Assembly: GCA_947631845.1 (NCBI GenBank)
Contig: CANRMY010000011.1
Coordinates: 1-50,454, forward strand
Source of the DNA: an uncultured Oscillospiraceae bacterium
Lineage (GTDB): Bacteria > Bacillota > Clostridia > Oscillospirales > Oscillospiraceae
Direction: 5' to 3'
DNA: 50,454 nt
Shown: piece by piece, positions 16,335 to 23,944 of the stretch
How the letters are laid out: the number at the start of each line of letters is the position of its first letter
Position numbering within the stretch: the stretch's first letter is position 1
The notes under the pieces: generated by a model
Told to the model about the DNA's origin: nothing
Database searches by the model: none
Seen by the model: only the letters and a program-made list of their open reading frames with translations
Position numbers and translations under genes: made by a program

Positions 16335-17642
16335 TCAGGACAGGAAAATGCGCAAAAGGGCCTCTCCCCCGTTGTCCATGGGGATCACGGGGACGCCCAG
16401 CTCCCGGGACGCCTCCTCCACGGTGACGTCGTCCAGGAAGACGCCCTCCCCGTCCCGGAGCATGCGGTTGGTGATATAGACGCGCCGGCCCAAGTCCCGT
16501 CCCCGGAGCTGGGCGATCAGATCTTTCCCCGTGATGAGGCCGGCCACGTCGATGGTGTGGCCGAAGAAATCGTTGACGATGGGAATTATATCCACATGGA
16601 TATTCGGGAATTTCTCCCGCGCCAGGTCCCGCAGCTCCGTGAGGGTCTTAGCGGCGGAAACGCCGGTGGCGATGACGGCGGGGGTACACTCGGCGGGGCC
16701 GGCGGATTCCCGAAGGGCGTCCTCAAATTCGGTGTAAAGGAGGCGGAGCATCCCCACGCCGTTTTCCAGCTGGGGGTAGCCCTCGTAAAAATCCTCCTCC
16801 GGGATGGGCAGGCCGGCCTTCTGGTACATCTCGTCGGAGCAGAAGAAGATACGGCTGCCGTGGCGCTTTAAGCACCGGGCCCCGAAGCGCTCCACCTGCT
16901 CCACGGTCCTGCGGGCCGTCTCCCGGTCAAAGGGCTTTAAGGGGTAGAGGCCCTCCCGGAACTTCGTCAGGCCCACGGGGATGACGGAGCAGCTGTGTAC
17001 CTGGGGGGCCAGGCGGGCCAGCCGCCGCATGGTCCTGTCCAGCTCGCGGCCGTCGTTGAGGCCGGGACAGCAGACGATCTGGCAGTTGAGCTCGATGCCG
17101 GCGCGGGCAAATTTTTTCAATATCTCAATGCCGCGTCCGGCGTTTTTGTTGCCCAGCATCTCGCACCGGAGCTTGGGGTCCATGGTGTGGACGGAGACGT
17201 TGATGGGGGAGATCTTCAGGTCGATGACCCTCCGCACCTCCCGCTCCCCCAGATTGGTGAGGGTGAGATAGCTCCCCGTCAGGAAGCTCAGGCGCACGTC
17301 GTCGTCCTTGAAATAGAGGCTCTCCCGCATCCCCGGCGGCATCTGGTCCACGAAGCAGAAGACGCAGTTGTTGGCGCAGGAGCGCATCCCGTCCATCAGG
17401 TATTCCTCGAAGTCCAGGCCCGCGTCCCGGCCCGGCTCCTTCTCCACCGTGACGGTGAACTCCGCCCCGTCCCGCTCCAGCGCGAATTCGCTCTCGGCGT
17501 CGTAGGCGTAGTACATATAGTCCAGTACATCGGCGATGCGGTTCCCGTCCACCCGGAGAAGCTTGTCCCCGGGGCGGATCCCCGCCCTTTCCGCCGGGGA
17601 GCCCGGGGCCACGGACTTTATTCTGTTGCGTTCCCCCGCCAT
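16335..17642 (-). CDS. DUF512 family radical SAM protein with N-terminal PDZ-like domain
   Basis: A 435-residue protein of the DUF512 family, whose biochemical role is not established. A PDZ-like segment (IKSVAPGSPAERAGIRPGDKL, about residues 8-60) comes first. The radical-SAM-like cluster CANNCVFCFVDQMP, a C-x3-C-x2-C pattern, follows near residue 88. The C-terminal DUF512 region contains VIPVGLTKFREGLYPLKPF and ATGVSAA. The ATG at 17642 has CGGAGGC upstream. The family is a frequent neighbour of der. The rpmF terminator lies just upstream, and no separate promoter is obvious in the 37 nt between. Confidence 0.9.
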   Translation of the reverse strand: MAGERNRIKSVAPGSPAERAGIRPGDKLLRVDGNRIADVLDYMYYAYDAESEFALERDGAEFTVTVEKEPGRDAGLDFEEYLMDGMRSCANNCVFCFVDQMPPGMRESLYFKDDDVRLSFLTGSYLTLTNLGEREVRRVIDLKISPINVSVHTMDPKLRCEMLGNKNAGRGIEILKKFARAGIELNCQIVCCPGLNDGRELDRTMRRLARLAPQVHSCSVIPVGLTKFREGLYPLKPFDRETARRTVEQVERFGARCLKRHGSRIFFCSDEMYQKAGLPIPEEDFYEGYPQLENGVGMLRLLYTEFEDALRESAGPAECTPAVIATGVSAAKTLTELRDLAREKFPNIHVDIIPIVNDFFGHTIDVAGLITGKDLIAQLRGRDLGRRVYITNRMLRDGEGVFLDDVTVEEASRELGVPVIPMDNGGEALLRIFLS

Positions 17643-17679
17643 AGCCGCGCCTCCGTTCCGGGAATTTCTTCTTTAAGCG

Positions 17680-17709
17680 AAAAAGCGGCGGGTTTGCCCC
17701 GCCGTTTTT
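17680..17709 (-). terminator. rpmF terminator
   Basis: On the minus strand CGGCGGG-GCAAA-CCCGCCG is followed by CTTTTT. The plus strand also has a T-run after the stem. It lies 13 nt beyond the rpmF stop. Confidence 0.85.
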
Positions 17710-17721
17710 CCAAACTCGCTA

Positions 17722-17904
17722 TTACTCGTCCACAGACACGACTTCACGGCCATTGTATGTGCCGCAGGCCTTGCAGGCTCTGTGGGGCAGATGAAGCTCG
17801 CCGCACTTGGGGCAAGCCACGAGAGCGGGAACGCTGAGCTTCCAGTTGGAACCGCGCCTTCTGTCTCTCCTCGCCTTGGACACTTTCCCCTTCGGTACCG
17901 CCAT
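17722..17904 (-). CDS. rpmF: 50S ribosomal protein L32
   Basis: Large-subunit ribosomal protein bL32, 60 residues. MAVPKGKVSKARRDRRR is the conserved N-terminus. It is the zinc-binding form, with CPKCGELHLPHRACKACG giving two CxxC pairs. The ATG at 17904 lies 7 nt after AGGAGGTG. It is the second gene of the yceD-rpmF pair, transcribed from the promoter at 18456-18484 and ended at 17680-17709. Confidence 0.98.
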   Translation of the reverse strand: MAVPKGKVSKARRDRRRGSNWKLSVPALVACPKCGELHLPHRACKACGTYNGREVVSVDE

Positions 17905-17925
17905 GATGACACCTCCTAAGTTAAT

Positions 17926-18423
17926 TCATTCTTTTTCCAGAAGCTGCCGCAGGGCGGCCATTCTGGGATCCGGGTCCTCCGCGCATCCGCAGGGGCCATC
18001 GTTCAGATCCTTGCCGCACTTGGGGCAGAGGCCCTTGCAATCGTCCTTGCAAAGAAGCCTCGGCTCAAAATTGAGGATCAGCGCGTCGCGGGCGATCTCC
18101 TCCAAGTCGGCTGTGCCGTCCTCCAGAAGATAATAGTCCTCGTTGTCCTCATCCTCAAGCTCCTCGGTGAGGTAAGCGGCCGCCTCTCTCCGAAGACGCA
18201 TCGGGAACTCCTTCAGGCATCGGGCGCACTGACAATTGAGGTCCGCCTCGATGAGCGCGCGGAGGGTAAGCAGGCCCGCGTGGTTCTCCACCGCGCCCGT
18301 GACGGTGATGGGGCTTGCGTAGCCAAGCACCCCGTCAAAGGTGAGATCGGTGGGATCCAGCGCAAAGGAGAAGTCCTTCCTGCCGCCGGGCGAGGCGATG
18401 AGCTCGCGAAGATCCAACCGCAT
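17926..18423 (-). CDS. DUF177 / YceD family protein
   Basis: A 165-residue protein of the YceD/DUF177 family, nearly always encoded directly upstream of rpmF; homologues are implicated in 23S rRNA and ribosome assembly. The hallmarks are CQCARCLKEFP near residue 70 and the C-terminal CKDDCKGLCPKCGKDLN, a probable metal-binding cysteine cluster, followed by the variable end CGCAEDPDPRMAALRQL. AAGGAG precedes the ATG. rpmF starts 21 nt after the stop. The family call is secure; the molecular role is inferred from neighbourhood. Confidence 0.93.
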   Translation of the reverse strand: MRLDLRELIASPGGRKDFSFALDPTDLTFDGVLGYASPITVTGAVENHAGLLTLRALIEADLNCQCARCLKEFPMRLRREAAAYLTEELEDEDNEDYYLLEDGTADLEEIARDALILNFEPRLLCKDDCKGLCPKCGKDLNDGPCGCAEDPDPRMAALRQLLEKE

Positions 18424-18455
18424 CCCGTCTCACTCCTTCCAAGTCGCGCTTTGAT

Positions 18456-18484
18456 ATTATAAGCTAAATGTTTGGGGTTGTCAA
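18456..18484 (-). promoter_or_regulatory. yceD-rpmF promoter, perfect consensus
   Basis: On the minus strand TTGACA (18479-18484), a 17-nt spacer and TATAAT (18456-18461) lie about 32 nt upstream of the yceD start. It drives the yceD-rpmF pair. Confidence 0.9.
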
Positions 18485-18504
18485 GGGTTTTTTCGGACGC
18501 GCGG

Positions 18505-18560
18505 GAAAAATAAAGGGGCTGTGAAAAGCAAAGCCCGAAACAGCTCCTTTTCACAGCCCC
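18505..18560 (-). terminator. terminator of the S-layer-type gene
   Basis: GGGGCTGTGAAAAG (18515-18528) pairs with CTTTTCACAGCCCC (18547-18560). On the minus strand the stem is followed by TTTATTTTT. It lies 18 nt after the stop of the SLH gene. Confidence 0.85.
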
Positions 18561-18577
18561 GGCATGGGTTCAATTAT

Positions 18578-20431
18578 TTATTTGCCCAGGTCACGCCACA
18601 GGAAGGTGACGATATCGCCTCGGGTGCAGTTCTTATTGGGCGCAAAGGTAGTGCTTGTGACGCCGTTGGTGATCTCTTCCTCCACCGCCCAATTCACCGC
18701 GTCGGCGTAGAAAGCGCCGGCGCGGACATCCGTGAAGCCGGAAGCGCCGGACGCGGCGGGCATGTTCGCCGCCCGCCACTGGAAGGTCATCGCCTCGCCG
18801 CGGGTGCAGGTACCGTTGGGATTAAAGGTGTTTTTGCCGGTGCCTGTGGTAATGCCCTCTTCCGCCGCCCAGAGGATGGCCTTGTAGGCGAAGGAATTGG
18901 CGCTGACGTCGGTGAAGGGATTCTCAGTGGTGGTGGGTTCCGGCTTGCCCTTGGCGCGCCACAGGAAGGTGACGATCTCGGCGCGGGTGCAGGCCTTATT
19001 GGGCGCAAAGGTAGTGCTTGTGACGCCGGTGGTGATCTCTTCCTCCACGGCCCACTTCACCGCGTCGGTATAGTAGGCGCCGGCAGGGACGTCGGTGAAG
19101 CCGGTGGGGGTGACCTCCTCCTCCTTCTTTTCACCGAAATCTTCGGGATACCTGAACCATCCGATCTTCCCGTCCGCGACGGCAATGATCTCCGGCTCCC
19201 TGATCCCATCCGGGTTTTCTTCGGTCAACGCCACCACGTAAGAGCAGTCGTCAGAGGAGATGATCTTATTCCCTTCAGTGTCATACAGGGCTTTCCATGT
19301 ATCGTTGTAGAGATCCCCCGCGGTGATGACTCCGTTGCTGTAAGCCCTGGCGGTATCGCCCTTCACCCAGGGCATGACCTCCTTGCCCGACGTATCGATC
19401 ATGGTAAACCAGGGATCGTCATTTTCGTCATATTTGGCCACGTCCAATAAGCCGTCCCGGAACATCGTGCTCCAGGTGTTATAGTCCGTCCCCTTCTCAA
19501 TGGGAATCACGGTCTTCCCGGTGGAATCAATAAACTCGCTGATTGAGTGATGCCAATCTCCGTTCTCATATATTTCAACGTGAGCCAATCCATCGCTGAA
19601 TGGCACCGCGTCATCATACCGGAGCGGGATAACGACTTTCCCCGTCAAATCCACATATCCAAACTTGAGATTCTTGTTACCGTCGTAGTTCCCGACGCAG
19701 ATCAGCTCGGCCGCCCCGTCGTAATACAATTGGTCGTACGCACACGGGAGGACGACCTCACCTTTTTCATTGATCAGACCCTTTTTGGAATTCTGATCCG
19801 TTACCACGGCCATCCCGTCGTAGAATTTATCGATGGATTTGTACACCCCCGGTTCCACGACATATTTTAAATTCTTGTCAATGACGGCGGCTCCGCCAAC
19901 AACGGCGACTCCGTTTTGAAAATCGGAATTGTAAAACCGATTAATGTTGTCAGAGGTAAAAACCTCCTTACCGTTGACGTCGATATACATGTACTCGCGG
20001 GAACTGTATTCCTCTACGACGGCCGCGTAGCCGTCAAAGAAGGGGCGCGCGACGCTATAGGCCACCGTGGTTACCGTCTCTCCGGCGGGGGTCGCGTAGG
20101 CGTACCACACACTGTTGTCCTCTTCCACCCAGGCGAACATCGTCAGTCCGCAGGAAAACGGGTGAATAAAAAGATCCCCGAATCGGTCGGTCCGCTTACC
20201 GGTCGCCATGTCAATGTTGACAAAAACGTTGTTGTGCTCCGCGTCCATCAGCCAGCAGGAGAGGATCCCAAACTCTTTGACATAGCTTGCGTCTCTCAAC
20301 CTCCACCCGCTGGGCACCTCCACATCTGTCCAGTGGATATTCGGCTCCTTCTTTTCCTCCGCCGCGAACGCCGAAGGGGCCAGGCTCATAACGAGGACGA
20401 ACACAAGGATCAGGCTGAGCATTTTTTTCAT
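18578..20431 (-). CDS. WG-repeat protein with three S-layer homology domains
   Basis: Secreted cell-surface protein of 617 residues. A signal peptide (MKKMLSLILVFVLVMSLAPS, cleaved near AFA-AEE) comes first. The middle carries WG/KWG-type repeats, for example KKGLINEKGEVVLPCAYDQL and KFGYVDLTGKVVIPLRYDDA. Three SLH domains occupy about residues 445-617; the first and third share the block TTFAPNK-C-TR, and all end in a FxWR motif. SLH domains bind pyruvylated wall polymers, so it should sit on the peptidoglycan. The ATG at 20431 follows AAGGAGGA. The ligand of the WG region is unknown. It has its own terminator and a structured leader. Confidence 0.92.
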   Translation of the reverse strand: MKKMLSLILVFVLVMSLAPSAFAAEEKKEPNIHWTDVEVPSGWRLRDASYVKEFGILSCWLMDAEHNNVFVNIDMATGKRTDRFGDLFIHPFSCGLTMFAWVEEDNSVWYAYATPAGETVTTVAYSVARPFFDGYAAVVEEYSSREYMYIDVNGKEVFTSDNINRFYNSDFQNGVAVVGGAAVIDKNLKYVVEPGVYKSIDKFYDGMAVVTDQNSKKGLINEKGEVVLPCAYDQLYYDGAAELICVGNYDGNKNLKFGYVDLTGKVVIPLRYDDAVPFSDGLAHVEIYENGDWHHSISEFIDSTGKTVIPIEKGTDYNTWSTMFRDGLLDVAKYDENDDPWFTMIDTSGKEVMPWVKGDTARAYSNGVITAGDLYNDTWKALYDTEGNKIISSDDCSYVVALTEENPDGIREPEIIAVADGKIGWFRYPEDFGEKKEEEVTPTGFTDVPAGAYYTDAVKWAVEEEITTGVTSTTFAPNKACTRAEIVTFLWRAKGKPEPTTTENPFTDVSANSFAYKAILWAAEEGITTGTGKNTFNPNGTCTRGEAMTFQWRAANMPAASGASGFTDVRAGAFYADAVNWAVEEEITNGVTSTTFAPNKNCTRGDIVTFLWRDLGK

Positions 20432-20523
20432 CTGTTTTTTCCTCCTTGATAAATAATTTCTCCTCCGGTGCCGCCGGGAGAATAGGAGAATATATATTAC
20501 TCCCGGAAACACCCTCGGAGATA

Positions 20524-20565
20524 ACAAAAACCGCGCGTGGCAGGCAAGGAGACCCAACACGCGCG
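20524..20565 (-). terminator. terminator-like hairpin in the SLH gene leader
   Basis: On the minus strand CGCGCGTG (20558-20565) pairs with CACGCGCG (20532-20539) and is followed by GTTTTTGTT. No minus-strand gene lies upstream, so it would act inside the leader of the SLH gene as an attenuator, unless transcription starts downstream of it. Confidence 0.5.
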
Positions 20566-20580
20566 AATACAGCTACACAA

Positions 20581-20620
20581 ACATTGTACTTGCAAAAGAA
20601 GAAAATGTAAGGTACAATGT
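20581..20620. promoter_or_regulatory. divergent promoter region built on an inverted repeat
   Basis: ACATTGTAC (20581-20589) and GTACAATGT (20612-20620) form a perfect 9-bp inverted repeat. Plus strand: TTGCAA (20590-20595), 17 nt, TACAAT (20613-20618), serving the RluA-type gene. Minus strand: TTACAT, 16 nt, TACAAT, serving the SLH gene. The two -10 boxes lie in the repeat arms. Confidence 0.55.
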
Positions 20621-20784
20621 CTTTGGTGCAGAATAATTCTGTTGTGTGGGTGGTCACAGCACCCGCGCAGGTCCGGAGGGGATTAGGGCCCCCTCCGGGC
20701 TGCCGCTATTTTTGCTATCCTGCCTGTATTTTACCGCATGTCATCCTAAATGGCAAGTATTTTTTTGAAATTCATGGGGATAAA

Positions 20785-21735
20785 ATGAAAGAGTTTACCA
20801 TCAACCATAACGACGCGGGGCAGAGGCTGGACCGGTTCGTGTCCAAGGCCGCGCCGCTGCTACCGGAGGCTCTGCTGCAAAAATATATCCGTATCAAGCG
20901 CGTCAAGGTCAACGGTAAGGGCGGCAGGCGGGAGCAGAGGCTGTGCGCCGGGGACCGTGTACAAATGTACATCAACGACGAGTTTTTTGAGCGGCCCACG
21001 GAGGAGAACGCCTGGCGAAAAGTGAACGTGCCGCGCCTTTCCGTCCTCTACGAGGACGAAAACATCCTCCTGGCCCACAAGCCCGCCGGGGTGCTGTGCC
21101 ACGCCGGGGACGGCGGCGAGTGGAACACCCTCATCGACAACATCAAGGCGTACCTCTTTCAGAAGGGCGAATGGGAGCCGGACCGGGAGAACTCCTTCGC
21201 CCCCGCCCTGTGCAACAGGATCGACCGGAACACCCAGGGCATCGTCATCGCCGCCAAGACGGCGGAGGCCCTGCGGATCCTGGACGAGAAGATCAAAAAC
21301 CGGGAGATCGACAAATTCTATCTGGCCGCCGTCCACGGGAGGATGGAGCCCCCCGACGGGGAGCTTTCCGGGTATATCTTCAAGGACGCGGTGAAAAACC
21401 GGGTCTATGTGCGGCAAAGGCCGGAGCCGGGGGCCAAGCGAGCGGTCACCCGGTACAGAACGCTCCAATACAGGGACGGGCTGTCCCTTTTGGAGTGCGA
21501 GCTTCTCACCGGGCGGACCCATCAGATCCGGGCGCAGCTGGCCGCCGCGGGGCGCCCGCTTCTGGGGGACGGGAAATACGGCACGGACAAGCGGAGCGGC
21601 GAGTTGCCGGGGCAGGCGCTTTGCTCCTGGAAGCTGAGATTTTCCTTCCGAACGGACGCCGGTTCGTTAAATTATCTCAAAGATCAGACGTTTACCGTCC
21701 CGAATCCGTCTTTTGTCGAAAAATATTTCCTGTGA
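20785..21735 (+). CDS. RluA family pseudouridine synthase
   Basis: RNA pseudouridine synthase of the RluA/RluD type, 316 residues. An N-terminal S4 domain (DRFVSKAAPLLPEALLQKYI to about residue 70) precedes the catalytic domain. The segment VLYEDENILLAHKPAG opens the synthase fold. The catalytic Asp is in NRIDRNTQG, a clostridial variant of RLDxxTSG. LLTGRTHQIRAQLA is the third family motif. The ATG at 20785 starts the S4 domain correctly; the open frame upstream is leader sequence. Which rRNA uridine it modifies cannot be read. The leader of about 160 nt holds a CCGGAGGG/CCCTCCGG hairpin at about 20681. Confidence 0.93.
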   Translation: MKEFTINHNDAGQRLDRFVSKAAPLLPEALLQKYIRIKRVKVNGKGGRREQRLCAGDRVQMYINDEFFERPTEENAWRKVNVPRLSVLYEDENILLAHKPAGVLCHAGDGGEWNTLIDNIKAYLFQKGEWEPDRENSFAPALCNRIDRNTQGIVIAAKTAEALRILDEKIKNREIDKFYLAAVHGRMEPPDGELSGYIFKDAVKNRVYVRQRPEPGAKRAVTRYRTLQYRDGLSLLECELLTGRTHQIRAQLAAAGRPLLGDGKYGTDKRSGELPGQALCSWKLRFSFRTDAGSLNYLKDQTFTVPNPSFVEKYFL

Positions 21736-21747
21736 TCGATTTTTGTA

Positions 21748-21776
21748 TTGACATTCGGGTGTATTGTCTGTATATT
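21748..21776 (+). promoter_or_regulatory. polyamine transporter operon promoter
   Basis: TTGACA (21748-21753), a 17-nt spacer and TATATT (21771-21776), starting 12 nt after the stop of the pseudouridine synthase gene and 119 nt before potA. Confidence 0.7.
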
Positions 21777-21785
21777 TATCTCGAT

Positions 21786-21833
21786 ATCCGTGAGGAATCT
21801 TGGTTGGAAGCTGGGGTCTTCACGGATTTTTCT
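21786..21833 (+). terminator. terminator hairpin in the pot operon leader or at the end of the upstream gene
   Basis: ATCCGTGA (21786-21793) pairs with TCACGGAT (21820-21827), directly followed by TTTTCT. It begins a few nt after the start site expected from the promoter at 21748. It is therefore either an attenuator of the pot operon or a terminator of the upstream gene combined with a further downstream start. Confidence 0.55.
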
Positions 21834-21894
21834 ATCATTCTTTTATTATTCTGTTCGGAGGCGATGATGTCTCCGAGAAAAGAGGGGGAGGATA

Positions 21895-23079
21895 ATGTCC
21901 AAAGAACTCATACGTCTCAAGGACGTGACCATGACCTTTGACGATGTCACCGTTTTAAAGGACATCAACATCTACTTCAACGATCAGGAATTCCTCACGC
22001 TGCTGGGCCCGTCGGGCTGCGGCAAGACCACCATGCTCCGGATCATCGGCGGCTTCCAGACGCCCACCTCGGGGGATGTGTTCTTTGACGGCGTGCGGAT
22101 CAACGACGTCCCGCCGTACCGGCGTCAGGTGAATACGGTGTTTCAGAAATACGCCCTGTTCCCCCACCTGAACGTCTACGAGAACGTGGCCTTTGGGCTT
22201 CGCATCCCCCGTGAGGTGACCGGCGACAACGGCAAAACGGAGAAGGTGAAGCTGTCCAGGGAGGAGATCGACAGCCGCGTGTGCGAGATGCTGGAGGTGG
22301 TCTCCCTGAAGGGCTTTGAGCACCGCTCCATCGCCTCCCTGTCCGGCGGCCAGCAGCAGCGCGTGGCTATCGCCAGGGCGCTGGTGAACCGGCCCAAGGT
22401 GCTCCTGCTGGACGAGCCTCTGGGCGCGCTGGACATGCGTCTGCGCAAGGATATGCAGCAGGAGCTGAAGCGCATCCAACAGCAGATGGGTATCACCTTC
22501 ATCAACGTGACCCACGACCAGGAGGAGGCGCTCGCCATGTCCGACACGGTGGTGGTCATGAACGAGGGCGTCATCCAGCAGATCGGGACGCCGGAGGACA
22601 TATATAACGAGCCGAAAAACGCCTTTGTGGCGGATTTCATCGGCGAGAGCAACATTGTGGACGGCATCATGCGGGAGGATAAGGTGGTGGAGATCTTCAA
22701 CCGCCGCTTCGCCTGCCTGGACGGGGGCTTTGCCAAGGACGAGCCGGTGGACGTGGTCATCCGGCCCGAGGACGTGGACATCGTCTCCGAGGCGGAGGGC
22801 CAGCTGCGGGGCACCGTCACCTCCGTCACCTTCAAGGGCGTCCACTACGACACCATCGTGGACTTTTACGGCTTCAAGTGGCTGATCCAGACCACCGACT
22901 ACTGCCCCGTGGGCTCCCGTATCGGCATCCGGATCGACCCCGACGGCTTCCACGTCATGAAAAAGAGCAAGTATTCCGGCCTCTACGGCGACTACTCCTC
23001 CTACTCCGAGGAGTACGACGAGATCAACGATCCCACCCTTCTGGATGTGGAAGAGGAGGGCGCCGGCGATGAGGAATAA
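21895..23079 (+). CDS. potA: spermidine/putrescine ABC transporter ATP-binding protein
   Basis: ATPase of a polyamine importer, 394 residues. Walker [10 protein letters not shown] is near residue 39, followed by the Q-loop region [13 protein letters not shown], the signature LSGGQQQR, Walker [13 protein letters not shown] and the switch His in [16 protein letters not shown]-terminal TOBE-like regulatory domain ([11 protein letters not shown] onward) and an acidic Ser/Tyr-rich tail make it slightly longer than usual. The ATG at 21895 is preceded by GGGGGAGGA. potB overlaps its 3' end by 11 nt. The polyamine assignment rests on the fused PotD-like partner. Confidence 0.94.
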   Translation: MSKELIRLKDVTMTFDDVTVLKDINIYFNDQEFLTLLGPSGCGKTTMLRIIGGFQTPTSGDVFFDGVRINDVPPYRRQVNTVFQKYALFPHLNVYENVAFGLRIPREVTGDNGKTEKVKLSREEIDSRVCEMLEVVSLKGFEHRSIASLSGGQQQRVAIARALVNRPKVLLLDEPLGALDMRLRKDMQQELKRIQQQMGITFINVTHDQEEALAMSDTVVVMNEGVIQQIGTPEDIYNEPKNAFVADFIGESNIVDGIMREDKVVEIFNRRFACLDGGFAKDEPVDVVIRPEDVDIVSEAEGQLRGTVTSVTFKGVHYDTIVDFYGFKWLIQTTDYCPVGSRIGIRIDPDGFHVMKKSKYSGLYGDYSSYSEEYDEINDPTLLDVEEEGAGDEE

Positions 23080-23944
23080 GCGGGCCTGGTTTGCCTTTCC
23101 CTACGTGATCTGGATGGCGCTCTTTGTGGTCATCCCCATTCTGATCATGCTCTTCTACTCCCTGACCGCGGAGGTGGAGACGGTCTCCGGGACCGCCTTC
23201 GCCGGTTCTCTGGAGAACTTCACCGGAATGTCCCTCTACATGAGCGTGTTCGGCCGTTCCTTCTGGCTGGCGCTGATCGCCACGGTCATCTGCCTGCTCA
23301 TCGGCTATCCGGTGGCCTACCTCATGAGCCGGGAGGGCCCCGGCTTCCAGCGGGTGGCCATGGCCCTCATCATGCTGCCCATGTGGATGAACTTCCTCCT
23401 GCGCACGTACTCCTGGATGGCGATCCTGGAGAACAACGGCCTTTTGAACCAGCTTTTCCAGAAGCTGGGCGTCATTTCCCTGTACAACAGGCTCACCGGC
23501 AGTGCCATCGACCATTTCCAGATGATCCGCACCTCCGGCGCGGTGGTGCTGGGCATGGTCTACAACTATCTGCCCTTTATGATCCTGCCCATCTACACGG
23601 TGCTGACCAAGCTGGATCACCGGCTCACCGAGGCCGCCGAGGATCTGGGGGCCAACGCCGTCACGGTCTTCCGGCGCGTCACCCTGCCCCTCTCCGTCTC
23701 CGGCATTATCTCAGGCATCACCATGGTCTTTGTGCCGTCGGTGTCCACCTTCGCAATCTCCCGGCTCCTGGGCGGCGGGACGCAGATGATGCTGGGCGAC
23801 CTCATTGAGAATCAGTTCCTGGGCGGGGCCTACAACCCCCACCTGGGCGCGGCCATCTCCATGGTGATGATGGTCATCGTCGTCATCTGTATGCTGGTGA
23901 TGAACCACTTCGGCGACGGCGAGGGAGAGGCGGTGATGCTCTGA
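23069..23944 (+). CDS. potB: spermidine/putrescine ABC transporter permease PotB
   Basis: First membrane subunit of the importer, 291 residues with six predicted helices (first [21 protein letters not shown]). The cytoplasmic EAA loop that docks on the ATPase is [29 protein letters not shown] is a family segment. The ATG at 23069 lies inside the potA reading frame with GAGGAGGG upstream. The stop shares one base with the start of potCD (TGATG), so all three genes are coupled. Confidence 0.94.
   Translation: MRNKRAWFAFPYVIWMALFVVIPILIMLFYSLTAEVETVSGTAFAGSLENFTGMSLYMSVFGRSFWLALIATVICLLIGYPVAYLMSREGPGFQRVAMALIMLPMWMNFLLRTYSWMAILENNGLLNQLFQKLGVISLYNRLTGSAIDHFQMIRTSGAVVLGMVYNYLPFMILPIYTVLTKLDHRLTEAAEDLGANAVTVFRRVTLPLSVSGIISGITMVFVPSVSTFAISRLLGGGTQMMLGDLIENQFLGGAYNPHLGAAISMVMMVIVVICMLVMNHFGDGEGEAVML

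Noticed and set aside
20617-20784. Longer start of the RluA-type gene
   Set aside because: The upstream codons cover the promoter and leader hairpin, and the S4 domain begins properly at 20785.
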